Positions 36,600 to 45,042 of a stretch of 64,000 bases of DNA are shown here, one piece after another. A program made the translations under genes and the position numbers. The notes beneath the pieces are model-generated. The model was given only the letters and a program-made list of their open reading frames with translations. It made no database searches and was not told where the DNA came from. Positions within the stretch are counted from its first letter, which is position 1. The number at the start of each line of letters is the position of its first letter. The stretch comes from Crocosphaera chwakensis CCY0110 (GTDB taxonomy: Bacteria > Cyanobacteriota > Cyanobacteriia > Cyanobacteriales > Microcystaceae), in contig NZ_AAXW01000017.1 of NCBI RefSeq assembly GCF_000169335.1, forward strand, positions 31,544 through 95,543. Reading direction: 5' to 3'.

Positions 36600-36611
36600 T
36601 GTAATCTTACA
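36600..36611. promoter_or_regulatory. Palindrome TGTAA-TC-TTACA before psaL-psaI
   Basis: A perfect 5-bp inverted repeat with a 2-base centre, 45 bases before the plus-strand psaL start. It may be part of an operator or promoter together with the related palindrome at 36509-36523. Confidence 0.4.
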
Positions 36612-36655
36612 AGTCAAGCCATCCTATTCACCAAAATCAGGAGGACTCAAGAAAA

Positions 36656-37147
36656 ATGGCAGAAACTGGATACACCCAGATGGTTAAAGCCTATAAAGGT
36701 GACCCCTTTGTTGGTCATTTGTCAACCCCTATCTCTGACTCTGGCTTTACAAGAGCTTTCATTAACAATCTACCTATTTATCGTAAAGGACTTTCCCCTC
36801 TTGCACGAGGTTTAGAAGTCGGCCTTGCTCATGGTTATTTCTTAGTTGGGCCTGAAGTGGTTTTCGGTACTAACCGTGATTTTCCTACAGACCCCTATCT
36901 AGCTGCTTTCTTAACGGCAGTTGCTATTGTCATCATCGGTACCATCGGACTCAATGCTCATGGTTTAGTCTCTCTTAAGAGTGCTAATGAATGTGCGCCT
37001 GGAACCGATGCTATGCAAACCTCTGAAGGTTGGAGTCTCTTTGCCAGTGGCTTTTTCTTAGGTGGGACAGGAAGCGCTTTTATGGCTTATTTCTTGCTGG
37101 ATAAGTTTTCTAGCATTGATGCAATTTTCCGTGGCTTAGTTAACTAA
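36656..37147 (+). CDS. psaL: Photosystem I subunit XI (PsaL), paralogue 2
   Basis: A 163-residue PsaL. The N terminus (KGDPFVGHLSTPISDSGFTR) and C terminus (DAIFRGLVN) match the common cyanobacterial form, and RGLEVGLAHGYFLVGP gives the chlorophyll-binding Glu and His. The loop after the first membrane segment is unusual (EVVFGTNRDFPTDPY instead of a TLLGPLRDSEY-like sequence). AGGAGG precedes the start. It is followed by psaI in the same direction, an arrangement compatible with normal PSI assembly. It diverges from paralogue 1. Confidence 0.95.
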   Translation: MAETGYTQMVKAYKGDPFVGHLSTPISDSGFTRAFINNLPIYRKGLSPLARGLEVGLAHGYFLVGPEVVFGTNRDFPTDPYLAAFLTAVAIVIIGTIGLNAHGLVSLKSANECAPGTDAMQTSEGWSLFASGFFLGGTGSAFMAYFLLDKFSSIDAIFRGLVN

Positions 37148-37244
37148 ACATCGCTGAAAACGGTTTAATTCGATTTTCAGAATTCCAAATTTTTGAAAAA
37201 GTGCTTGACTCAATTCAAAAAACAACTTACAGGAGAAGAATCAC

Positions 37245-37361
37245 ATGAATGGTGCTTACGCAGCGTCTTATTTACCTTGGATTTTAATTCCCGTTGTCAC
37301 TTGGCTCATGCCAATCGTAGTCATGGGACTCTTATTTATCTACATTGAACAAGAGGCTTAA
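37245..37361 (+). CDS. psaI: Photosystem I subunit VIII (PsaI)
   Basis: A 38-residue single-span protein. It starts MNGAYAASYLPWILIPVVTW and ends MGLLFIYIEQEA, the PsaI pattern. It sits beside PsaL in the PSI complex and helps stabilise the oligomer contact. AGGAGAAG precedes the ATG. It lies 97 bases after psaL, and a strong terminator closes the psaL-psaI unit. Confidence 0.93.
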   Translation: MNGAYAASYLPWILIPVVTWLMPIVVMGLLFIYIEQEA

Positions 37362-37426
37362 CTTGACAGAAAATGAAGAATAAGGCATTTTTTATCCTTT
37401 AACATAGTTTTCTTCATGTCTGGAAA

Positions 37427-37460
37427 GGCTCTACTTATTTTGAGTAGAGCCTTCTTTTTT
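37427..37460 (+). terminator. Rho-independent terminator of psaL-psaI
   Basis: GGCTCTACT and AGTAGAGCC form a perfect 9-bp stem around a 7-base loop, followed by TTCTTTTTT. Confidence 0.93.
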
Positions 37461-37578
37461 AAACCTAAAAAACGTATTAAGAATAAGATATTAGAGTCTT
37501 TAATTACACTTGTTGTTCAAAACTTGTGTTACAAGAAAACTATTATGATTTAGCATTCAGTAAAACGAGACAAGAACC

Positions 37579-37824
37579 ATGTGTTTAGCTGTTCCTGGAA
37601 AAGTAGTTAGTATTAGCCAAGATGAGCCTTTATTGAGAAAGGGAAAAGTTAGTTTTGGGGGAGTGATTAAAGAAGTTAGTTTAGCTTATGTTCCTGAAGT
37701 GAAAATCGATGACTATGTCATTGTCCATGTGGGATTTGCCCTTAGTATTTTAGACCAAGAAGCAGCCGAAAAAAGCCTCGCAGAATTTCAGGAAATGGAA
37801 GCTATTCTATCAATGGAGCAATAA
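37579..37824 (+). CDS. hypC: HypC/HybG/HupF hydrogenase maturation chaperone
   Basis: An 81-residue HypC with the essential N-terminal MCLAVPGKV (Cys2), the core VSFGGVIKEVSLAYVPEV and DYVIVHVGFALSILD. HypC works with HypD to build and deliver the Fe(CN)2CO group to NiFe hydrogenase. No other hyp or hydrogenase gene is in the window, so it is detached from its usual cluster. Its presence implies at least one NiFe hydrogenase elsewhere. It converges with the response regulator gene with a 4-base gap. Confidence 0.93.
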   Translation: MCLAVPGKVVSISQDEPLLRKGKVSFGGVIKEVSLAYVPEVKIDDYVIVHVGFALSILDQEAAEKSLAEFQEMEAILSMEQ

Positions 37825-37828
37825 TTCA

Positions 37829-38587
37829 TTAACCGAAACGATAACCAAACCCTCGAACTGTAATTAAATATTCTGGTTGACTGGGATCTTGTTCTAATTT
37901 TTCCCGTAACCAACGAATATGAACGTCAACGGTTTTAGTATCTCCTAAAAAGTCAGGCCCCCAAATTTGTTCAATCAGTTGCTCCCGTGACCAAACCCGT
38001 CGGGGATAACTCATAAACAGTTCTAGTAAGCGATATTCTTTTGGAGAAAGGGCAATTTCTTGTTCTCCTACTGTAACCCGACATTCTTGGGTATAGAGGA
38101 TAATGTCACGAAACTGTTTGACCGAACTTGAAGAAGAATTGGTTAAATTTTGACGACGAATTAAAGCCCGACACCGAGCCACTAATTCTCGCATACTAAA
38201 AGGCTTCGTTAAATAATCATCAGCACCCACTTCTAGTCCTAATACACGGTCTGTTTCACTGGCTTTGGCACTGAGGATTAAAATAGGAATAATATTGCCC
38301 TGATAACGCAATAAACGGCAGATGTCTAACCCGTTAACTTGAGGTAACATCAAGTCCAAAATTAACAGATCAAATTCTGTTTCAGTTACCTTGGCATTTT
38401 TGTTTTCTTCTTGTAACAAATTTAAGGCACTCCGCCCATTATTGACGGCGGTGATATCGTAACCTTCATCTTCTAAGGCCAGAACAATCATATCGCGGAT
38501 CACATCTTCGTCTTCTACCACTAGGATGCGGTGAGTATTGACCACAGAAGGGTTAGGGGGAGTTTGAGGGGTGTCAAAAGATAACAT
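37829..38587 (-). CDS. OmpR/PhoB-family response regulator
   Basis: A 252-residue two-component regulator. The receiver domain (about 20-140) has acidic DED near 27, the phosphoacceptor Asp in LLILDLMLP (about 77), the Thr/Ser in ILSAKAS and the Lys in DDYLTKPF. The C-terminal winged-helix domain (about 160-252) has LSPKEYRLLELFMSYPRRVWSRE pattern and ends TVRGFGYRFG. Similarity suggests an SphR/PhoB-like member, but the signal and partner kinase are not evident. No kinase gene is adjacent. It converges with hypC. Confidence 0.9.
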   Translation of the reverse strand: MLSFDTPQTPPNPSVVNTHRILVVEDEDVIRDMIVLALEDEGYDITAVNNGRSALNLLQEENKNAKVTETEFDLLILDLMLPQVNGLDICRLLRYQGNIIPILILSAKASETDRVLGLEVGADDYLTKPFSMRELVARCRALIRRQNLTNSSSSSVKQFRDIILYTQECRVTVGEQEIALSPKEYRLLELFMSYPRRVWSREQLIEQIWGPDFLGDTKTVDVHIRWLREKLEQDPSQPEYLITVRGFGYRFG

Positions 38588-38683
38588 AATTAATCTAATT
38601 CTTGATTCTATGCCAATATAGACAACAAAACGGAACCGTTAGGATTAAAAATATCCTCATCATTGTTATACCATTGAATCCCT

Positions 38684-39430
38684 ATGTTGCTACATTTAAT
38701 GACCTGGCCTGAAGTTGAAGACTATTTAAAAACCAATACAGGGATGATTATTCCTATTGGTTCAACTGAACAACATGGACCAACTGGACTCATTGGTACC
38801 GATGCGATTTGTGCAGAAGCGATCGCCAAAGGGGTCGGAGAACAAACCCAAACCATTGTCGGCCCTACAATCAACGTCGGAATGGCTTTGCATCATACGG
38901 CTTTTCCTGGCAGCATGAGTTTACGACCCAGTACCCTGATTCAAGTTATTCTTGACTATCTTACCTATTTAACTCAAGCAGGATTTACTCACTACTTTTT
39001 TATTAATGGTCATGGGGGTAATATTTCTCCTTTAAAGGCTGCTTTTTCGGAAACCTACACCCATTTATCGAGTCTCAATATTCCTCAAAGCGATCGCGTT
39101 CGCGCTAAAGTGGGCAATTGGTTTATGTGTCGTTCCGTTTATCAAAAAGCCAAAGAACTTTATGGAGATCAAGAAGGCTCTCACGCTACCCCCTCAGAAG
39201 TAGCAGTTACTCAATTTGTTTATCCTGACTCCATTAAAAAAGCAGACTTATCTCCTGATGTTGCTTCAGGTTATCCCATTTATGGAGCAGCGGATTTTCG
39301 CGCCCATTATCCTGATGGTAGAATGGGGTCTAATCCTGCTCTGGCAACTCCTGAACATGGTCAACAATTGTATGAATTGGCGGTTAAAGAGTTGAGCGAA
39401 AGTTATTTGAAATTTCTGCAAGCTGATTAA
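38684..39430 (+). CDS. Creatininase family protein
   Basis: A 248-residue member of the creatininase family of metal-dependent amidohydrolases. Metal ligands are visible in STEQHGPTGLIGTDAI (Glu, His, Asp), in HHTAFPGS, in FINGHGGN, and in the Glu of EGSHATPSE. Relatives include creatinine hydrolase, MftE peptidase and ArfB; which reaction occurs here cannot be told. It is divergent from the response regulator gene. Confidence 0.88.
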   Translation: MLLHLMTWPEVEDYLKTNTGMIIPIGSTEQHGPTGLIGTDAICAEAIAKGVGEQTQTIVGPTINVGMALHHTAFPGSMSLRPSTLIQVILDYLTYLTQAGFTHYFFINGHGGNISPLKAAFSETYTHLSSLNIPQSDRVRAKVGNWFMCRSVYQKAKELYGDQEGSHATPSEVAVTQFVYPDSIKKADLSPDVASGYPIYGAADFRAHYPDGRMGSNPALATPEHGQQLYELAVKELSESYLKFLQAD

Positions 39431-39576
39431 TTTTTATGGTTTTAGTGTTTTAAAAGAATTTACTTTCATTGACGATGATGCCCTTCTGAATGAGCTTGCT
39501 CAAAGATAATTTCAGCGATGCTTTTGTCCCCTTGAAAATTCTGTTTTTTAAATTTTTATCTAGAAGGTTAAAAAAG

Positions 39577-39786
39577 ATGAAAATAATTAAGGACTTTAAA
39601 TCACTGATAATGCTATTGATTTTTGGATTTTTTTTATCAGTAATAACTACAGCAGTAGCTTACTCAGTTTTTTTTCCACTCAGTTCTATTGAGTTTTCTA
39701 TTTTTTGGGTTTTCAAAATTTTGATACTTCAAGTTGTCTTTATTACCATAGGTTCAATTGGTTTTTTAAAGTATAAGAAAAAATGA
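39577..39786 (+). CDS. Small two-span membrane protein, first of a coupled pair
   Basis: A 69-residue hydrophobic protein with two membrane segments (about residues 7-28 and 40-62) and a basic end KYKKK. I prefer this ATG (preceded by AGAAGG) to the one at 39490, but both are possible. Its stop overlaps the next start (ATGA), which suggests translational coupling. I recognise no family. Confidence 0.5.
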   Translation: MKIIKDFKSLIMLLIFGFFLSVITTAVAYSVFFPLSSIEFSIFWVFKILILQVVFITIGSIGFLKYKKK

Positions 39787-40025
39787 CATTCTGTATTTCT
39801 ATGACTAGCTCGACACCACCAATCCCTGAACTCATTAAAGACTTTTTTGCCAGTAATTCTATTTTGAGTTGGTTCTTTTGGGGAGTCCTCCTTATCATAT
39901 TGGGAATTGTAGCAACTCTATTTCTAACAGGAAATGTTCATAAGCTCTTAAATTTTTTTCAGCAAAATACATTTATTTTAATTAGAATTCGTCTTAAGTT
40001 AATGTTACGAATAAGTTTTGGTTAG
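39783..40025 (+). CDS. Small single-span membrane protein, second of a coupled pair
   Basis: An 80-residue protein with one membrane segment (about residues 28-50: LSWFFWGVLLIILGIVATLF) and a basic, helical C terminus (IRIRLKLMLRISFG). Its ATGA overlaps the stop of the previous small gene. There is no known family. The pairing of two tiny hydrophobic proteins could be a membrane complex or a toxin-like pair; that is speculation. Confidence 0.45.
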   Translation: MTFCISMTSSTPPIPELIKDFFASNSILSWFFWGVLLIILGIVATLFLTGNVHKLLNFFQQNTFILIRIRLKLMLRISFG

Positions 40026-40131
40026 CGATCGCCAGCCTATCAATGTTGAGTCCTGGATATGGGGGTAGGGGCGATCAAGACAAAATAATGATTTAACTCC
40101 GACCTCCTTTCTTCCGAACGCCGAACTCAGA

Positions 40132-41121
40132 TCAGCTTAATTTTGAGCTTTCTAACTCCCTAGAATGAAGATCGTCATGAAACCCATAACGTTCTCGAAT
40201 TAAATACAAGGGACGTTGTTTGGTTTCTTCATAAATGCGCCCCAAATATTCTCCGAGGATTCCTAAAGTAATTAATTGTACACCACCGATAAAGAGGATA
40301 GTTACCATCAAAGAAGCATATCCTGGCACATCAATTCCTAAAATGATCGTTCTAATAATCAGAAAACTGCCATAAGTAAAAGCTAACAAAGATAAAAATA
40401 ACCCTAAATAACTCCAAACTTTTAACGGAACTAAACTAAACGAAGTAATTCCATCTAAGGCAAAATTCCATAACTTCCAATAATTCCATTTAGTGGTTCC
40501 TTGGAGTCGATTAGGGCGATCGTATAATACGTATGTCTGTTTAAATCCAACCCAGGCAAACAAACCCTTCATAAAACGAGTCCGTTCTGGCATCGTTTTG
40601 ATTGCGTCTACCACCCGTCTATCTAACAACCGAAAATCTCCCGTGTCACGGGGAATGGGTACACTACTAATACGACTAATAAGGCGATAAAAAGCGTTCG
40701 CTGTTGTCTTTTTAACTAAACTTTCCCCTTGTCGTGAGCGACGTTTTCCATACACTACATCATATCCTTGTCGCCATTTTTCAATTAACTGTTCAATTAA
40801 TTCTGGGGGATCTTGTAAATCCGCATCAATGGGAATAACAGCCTGTCCTTGAGCATTTTCTAACCCTGCGGTTAAGGCAATATCCTTACCAAAATTACGA
40901 GAGAGACTAATGACTTTTATCGACCGATAACGACGATGATAATCAATCAAACGCTCTAGCGTCCTATCTCTACTACCATCATCTACACAGACAATTTCAT
41001 AAGATAGATTTAGGTTGTTTAATACTGTAAACAGTCTTTGAAAGAGCAAATCAAGACCTTCCGCCTCATTATAACAAGGCACAATAATTGATATTTCCAC
41101 TTGATTAAGATTAAAAGACAT
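40132..41121 (-). CDS. Family 2 glycosyltransferase (GtrB/DPM-like) with two membrane spans
   Basis: A 329-residue membrane glycosyltransferase. The GT-A domain (about 1-225) has IIVPCYNEAEGLDLLF, EIVCVDDGSRDRT, the DXD-type PIDADLQDPPE, GKRRSRQGES, and RDTGDFRLLDRRV. Two C-terminal membrane segments (about 235-260 and 270-295) follow. Such enzymes load glucose or another sugar onto a polyprenyl phosphate carrier for envelope glycans. It stands alone, divergent from purM. Confidence 0.9.
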   Translation of the reverse strand: MSFNLNQVEISIIVPCYNEAEGLDLLFQRLFTVLNNLNLSYEIVCVDDGSRDRTLERLIDYHRRYRSIKVISLSRNFGKDIALTAGLENAQGQAVIPIDADLQDPPELIEQLIEKWRQGYDVVYGKRRSRQGESLVKKTTANAFYRLISRISSVPIPRDTGDFRLLDRRVVDAIKTMPERTRFMKGLFAWVGFKQTYVLYDRPNRLQGTTKWNYWKLWNFALDGITSFSLVPLKVWSYLGLFLSLLAFTYGSFLIIRTIILGIDVPGYASLMVTILFIGGVQLITLGILGEYLGRIYEETKQRPLYLIRERYGFHDDLHSRELESSKLS

Positions 41122-41290
41122 AACATTATAAGGCGTTTTAAGATGGAGTACAGATTCATAAATTATTTAATTATGACACCTTTGCTTTAATGTTGTTTTT
41201 GAGTTATCTGTATAGGATTTTCCTGAGATGCTTAAGACGATATCAGTTACAATGACTGAGTGCAACTTATCCAAGTTTCTTAAGTTTTGT

Positions 41291-42313
41291 ATGGACTATC
41301 AAGACGCAGGGGTTAATATTGAGACAGGTCGTTCATTTGTCGATAAAATTCGTCATTCTGTAGAAAGTACCTATAATCCTCACGTTTTAGGGGGATTAGG
41401 GGGTTTCGGAGGTTATTTTGAATTACCAACGGGTTACGACAATCCTGTGTTGGTATCGGGTACCGATGGAGTGGGAACTAAGTTAAAAATTGCTCAAGCT
41501 TTAAATCGTCATCACACTATTGGTATTGATTTAGTGGCGATGTGTGTCAATGATATTTTAACCTCTGGGGCCAAACCGTTATTCTTTTTAGATTATTTAG
41601 CCACAGGAAAGTTAAACCCTCAACAATTAAGTGATGTGGTAACAGGAATTGTTGAAGGATGTCATCTCAGTGGTTGTGCTTTATTAGGAGGAGAAACCGC
41701 AGAAATGCCCGGTTTTTATGGGGCGGGAGAATACGATGTGGCAGGGTTTTGTGTGGGAGTGGTAGAAAAAAGCAAACTCATCGATGGATCGCAAATTAAT
41801 ATTGGTGATGTAGCGATCGGATTAAGTAGTAGTGGGTTACATAGTAATGGCTTTAGTTTAGTACGTAAAATTGTTGAAGTTAATGGCTTGAGTTGGGGCG
41901 ATCGCTTTGATACGTTAGGAGATAAAACATTAGGAGATGTTCTCCTAACTCCCACCCAAATTTATGTTAAACCTATTCTTGAAGCGTTAAAGTCAGGAAT
42001 AGAAATTAAGGGAATGGCACACATTACAGGAGGCGGTTTACCTGAAAATTTACCCCGTTGTTTAGGAGAAAATCAATCTGTAAAAATCAATCCTGAAAGT
42101 TGGCCAGCTTTACCAATTTTTCAATGGATTGCTAACATGGGAAATGTCAGAAAATCGGCTATGTTCGACACTTTTAATATGGGTATTGGTTTTGTGATTA
42201 TTGTTCCTAAAAATCAAGCAAATTTTACCATTAAATGGCTTAAAAGTCAAGAAAACAATGCTTATAAAATTGGAGAAGTTATAGAAGGAAATAGAGAAAT
42301 GATAACATTATAA
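41291..42313 (+). CDS. purM: Phosphoribosylformylglycinamidine cyclo-ligase (AIR synthetase)
   Basis: A PurM enzyme that closes the imidazole ring (FGAM to AIR) in purine synthesis. Blocks include MDYQDAGVNIETG, LVSGTDGVGTKLK, DLVAMCVNDIL, GAKPLFFLDYLATG, LLGGETAEMPGFY, and GMAHITGGGLPENLPR. The chosen Met gives 340 residues, the usual length; the frame extends upstream to an ATG at 41228, which has a weak AGGA, so a 361-residue form is possible. It is complete. Confidence 0.94.
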   Translation: MDYQDAGVNIETGRSFVDKIRHSVESTYNPHVLGGLGGFGGYFELPTGYDNPVLVSGTDGVGTKLKIAQALNRHHTIGIDLVAMCVNDILTSGAKPLFFLDYLATGKLNPQQLSDVVTGIVEGCHLSGCALLGGETAEMPGFYGAGEYDVAGFCVGVVEKSKLIDGSQINIGDVAIGLSSSGLHSNGFSLVRKIVEVNGLSWGDRFDTLGDKTLGDVLLTPTQIYVKPILEALKSGIEIKGMAHITGGGLPENLPRCLGENQSVKINPESWPALPIFQWIANMGNVRKSAMFDTFNMGIGFVIIVPKNQANFTIKWLKSQENNAYKIGEVIEGNREMITL

Positions 42314-42449
42314 TGTTTTAAAAAATTTGATTTAAGTTAAACTCGAACCAATAATCTGATACAATTTTCTAAGAAATAAACTAAAATTATTTCTCATTTT
42401 TAAATATTAAATTTTGACTAAAAAATTAACTCATCTATTAATAAAAGCT

Positions 42450-44012
42450 ATGAAGAAAACTTTAAGAAATTTCGGAAAATTACTTATTATATTATCGTTA
42501 GTTTATGGAGCATTTATTCTCAGTTTTGTTGTTTTAAATTTTACTAATTACAGTGGAGATCAAATCAATGACGCTTATCGTGTAATGGGGATCTGGGAAA
42601 ATTCTTGGCCGACTTTGGGGCCGGGACCTGCTGCTTGGTCGGGACTTGTTGGAGATGTTTATTTACCACCCCTTTACTATTATTTAGTTTTTCCTGGTAC
42701 TCTTATAACCCCTGATTTATCTGCTCAAGCAATATCTAATGCTTTGTTTACTTTTTTAACTATTCCTTTGTTGGCTTTTACTATTTATCGATTACTAGAA
42801 GGAGTTGAAAAAGATAAACGTTTTTTCTTATCTGCATTATCGGGATTTTGGTATATTTTCTTATTTAGAAATATTGTTATGAGTACCGGAGATAGTTTAG
42901 GAGGAAATCCTGTCTCTATTCCATTTTTTTTACTCTGTTTAGTTCTCTTGTATGACTTTCAACTCAATGAAAAACTTTCTCCTAAATTAGAAATATTATG
43001 TTGGATAGGGTATGGTTTAGTCATTGCTATCATTACTAACTTACACTTTTCTTCTCTATATGTTATATCTGCTGTTTCTATTATTAGTATTATTTACTAT
43101 ATTTTTCAAAACCCAAAAAGTAAAAAACAATGGACTTTACCAGGTCTTGCCATTTTCACAACCTTAATTACTTTAACCCCTTATTGGATTGGGGAATTGG
43201 GACGTAATTGGATTAATACACAAAGAATTATTCAACTGGTTTTTGATTCTAGTACAGAAGAAGGTCATAGTGTCTCTTTAACGCAAAGATTTCAAGCAAT
43301 TTTTTCAGGTTATATTGATTTAGGCAAAGATGTTTATTTTATTAGCGATTCTGATAAAAGTATACTCATTTCTATTGTTTTTTTATTGTTAATTCTTGTT
43401 GTTGGTATCTATAAATTCAAAGGAAATAAAACAATTTTTTATAGTTTACTTTTTGTTTGGGGAGTTTTTCTGTTAGCATATTCTTCAACAGATTTAGAAA
43501 AAACTTATAATCCTGTATTCTATAAAATTTTAATCTACTTATCTCCTATAGTTTTAACAATGTGCAGTTTAGCTTATCTTGATTTTTCTAAAAAGCTAGA
43601 TAAAATATTAATTAGTTTTATTATTTGTTGTATAACTATTTCTCTAGTCGTTAACATTAAATATTTTGCGAATTATATTAATAGTCGTGGAGGAATATCA
43701 AGAGTTGCCAATACATCTGATATTAGTGAAGCATTGGAAACTATTCCTGCTCAGTCAATAATTTGCCATCCCCAAGAAAGATATAAAAATATTCGTAATC
43801 AAGAATATATTAATCAATATATCAATCAACAAGATTTAACTTTTGTAGGAGAATGTGAAAGAAATTTCTATTTACTCTATCCTAAATATGGATCGTTAGG
43901 GGACTATCGACTTAAGAAAACAAAATCAATTTCTGAGGATTTTAAAAATTTTGATCATCAATACGAATTATTTGAAGAAACCCCTTTATTTTATATTTAT
44001 CAAATTAAGTAA
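42450..44012 (+). CDS. Polytopic membrane protein, glycosyltransferase family 39-like
   Basis: About 520 residues with ten or more membrane segments. An early extracytoplasmic loop carries SGDQINDAYRVMGIW and PLYYYLVFPGTL, resembling the acidic loop of GT-C (ArnT/PMT-like) glycosyltransferases. The C-terminal 100 residues are soluble, with Cys in IICHPQERY and VGECERNFY. It could glycosylate a lipid or protein in the envelope; substrate unknown. A TTG at 42414 allows a start 12 codons earlier. It is followed by a hairpin terminator. Confidence 0.6.
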   Translation: MKKTLRNFGKLLIILSLVYGAFILSFVVLNFTNYSGDQINDAYRVMGIWENSWPTLGPGPAAWSGLVGDVYLPPLYYYLVFPGTLITPDLSAQAISNALFTFLTIPLLAFTIYRLLEGVEKDKRFFLSALSGFWYIFLFRNIVMSTGDSLGGNPVSIPFFLLCLVLLYDFQLNEKLSPKLEILCWIGYGLVIAIITNLHFSSLYVISAVSIISIIYYIFQNPKSKKQWTLPGLAIFTTLITLTPYWIGELGRNWINTQRIIQLVFDSSTEEGHSVSLTQRFQAIFSGYIDLGKDVYFISDSDKSILISIVFLLLILVVGIYKFKGNKTIFYSLLFVWGVFLLAYSSTDLEKTYNPVFYKILIYLSPIVLTMCSLAYLDFSKKLDKILISFIICCITISLVVNIKYFANYINSRGGISRVANTSDISEALETIPAQSIICHPQERYKNIRNQEYINQYINQQDLTFVGECERNFYLLYPKYGSLGDYRLKKTKSISEDFKNFDHQYELFEETPLFYIYQIK

Positions 44013-44024
44013 TTATTTAAGGAT

Positions 44025-44072
44025 AAGGAGCAATCGAACAATAATTAAATGATAGCGATCGCTCCTTGTTTT
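44025..44072. terminator. Two-way terminator-like hairpin
   Basis: AAGGAGCAATCG and CGATCGCTCCTT pair over 12 bp with one mismatch around a 19-base loop, followed by GTTTT on the plus strand. It lies between the convergent GT39-like and HicB genes. The right arm includes a HIP1-type GCGATCGC. Confidence 0.5.
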
Positions 44073-44075
44073 AAG

Positions 44076-44285
44076 TTAACCAACTTCTACATATTCACAG
44101 AGGGTTTTAGCATTAGGAAACTCATTACCTTCTGCTTGTAAGCTGCTAAGATGATTAGAAATAGAAGCATAAATAGATTTCTTTACTTCTTCAACAGTTT
44201 TTCCGACAGCAGAACATTCAGGTATATCAGGAACATAAGCACCGTAATGAAATCTTCCTTTTTCAATAATTACTGCGTAACGCAT
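44076..44285 (-). CDS. HicB-family antitoxin, solitary
   Basis: A 69-residue HicB-like protein. It starts MRYAVIIEKG, with YGAYVPDIPECSAVGKTVEE, the partial RNase H-like fold of HicB antitoxins. No HicA toxin frame is seen on either side, and the protein lacks an added DNA-binding domain. It may be an orphan antitoxin or a stand-alone regulator. Such short solitary HicB proteins are common in cyanobacteria. Confidence 0.82.
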   Translation of the reverse strand: MRYAVIIEKGRFHYGAYVPDIPECSAVGKTVEEVKKSIYASISNHLSSLQAEGNEFPNAKTLCEYVEVG

Positions 44286-44464
44286 AAGCCATCCTCATTC
44301 AAATTATTTTTCTTACTTCAATGTTAATACAGCTTTTCTGAGGCATAACTTAAATTTAAAGAGAATTCGTTAACGGCTAATTACCAACAGTCTCTTATTT
44401 AGTAAGGTTAAAATTCCTCTTAAAACCATCTTGCATTTTTAATACTTCTTTAACAAATAATTTG

Positions 44465-44980
44465 TCATGCTTCTGTCATTACTTCTATGGGAATTAAAAG
44501 CGGTTTAGCATTTTTAGCTTCAATGTTAAACAATACCCGACTCATCTTAGAAGGACAACATAAGGGATCGTCGTTATCATAACGTTTATATTCTACTAAT
44601 AAACGAGAAGGACTGGTTAAGAAAATCCTTGCTATATCACCATCTGTACGAGAGTTCATCGCTTGAGGTGATAGGGTTCCGGCAAATTGTTCTCCCACAA
44701 AAACAAACCCTTGATAACCCAAAGGACGACACATCCCATCTACTCCACTCATAGCGGTTATGACTGTTGTTTGATCATAGGTTTGTTTAGGACCAAATAA
44801 CTCCCAACCTGCTTTAATAATATCTTTTTCTTCGAGGGTTTTTGCTTCTCTTAATTGGTCTTTACATCTATCAATATTGGGAAGTTCAGCATCTATTTTA
44901 GGTGCATTCGGAATCTGTTTTCCTATATCATTCCAATTGGTTACTTGCTTATCTAACCATATTTTTTCTCTTTCCTCCAC
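44465..44980 (-). pseudogene. Downstream part of a frameshifted META/DUF4377/LppP gene
   Basis: A 171-residue frame with the LppP/LprE-like domain (GPKQTYDQTTVITAMSGVDG, then YQGFVFVGEQFAGTLSP). The protein sequence continues smoothly upstream in the other frame. Reading one base differently in the run of ten A just before the upstream stop gives LNPPADSSSIQWSLIEIISK, which joins the DUF4377 domain of the previous frame to this one. I therefore see this as the C-terminal part of one protein. It could still be made separately from an internal start or through slippage. Confidence 0.7.
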
Positions 44981-45042
44981 TGGTTTTTTACTAATAATTT
45001 CAATGAGTGACCACTGAATGCTACTACTATCAGCAGGGGGAT

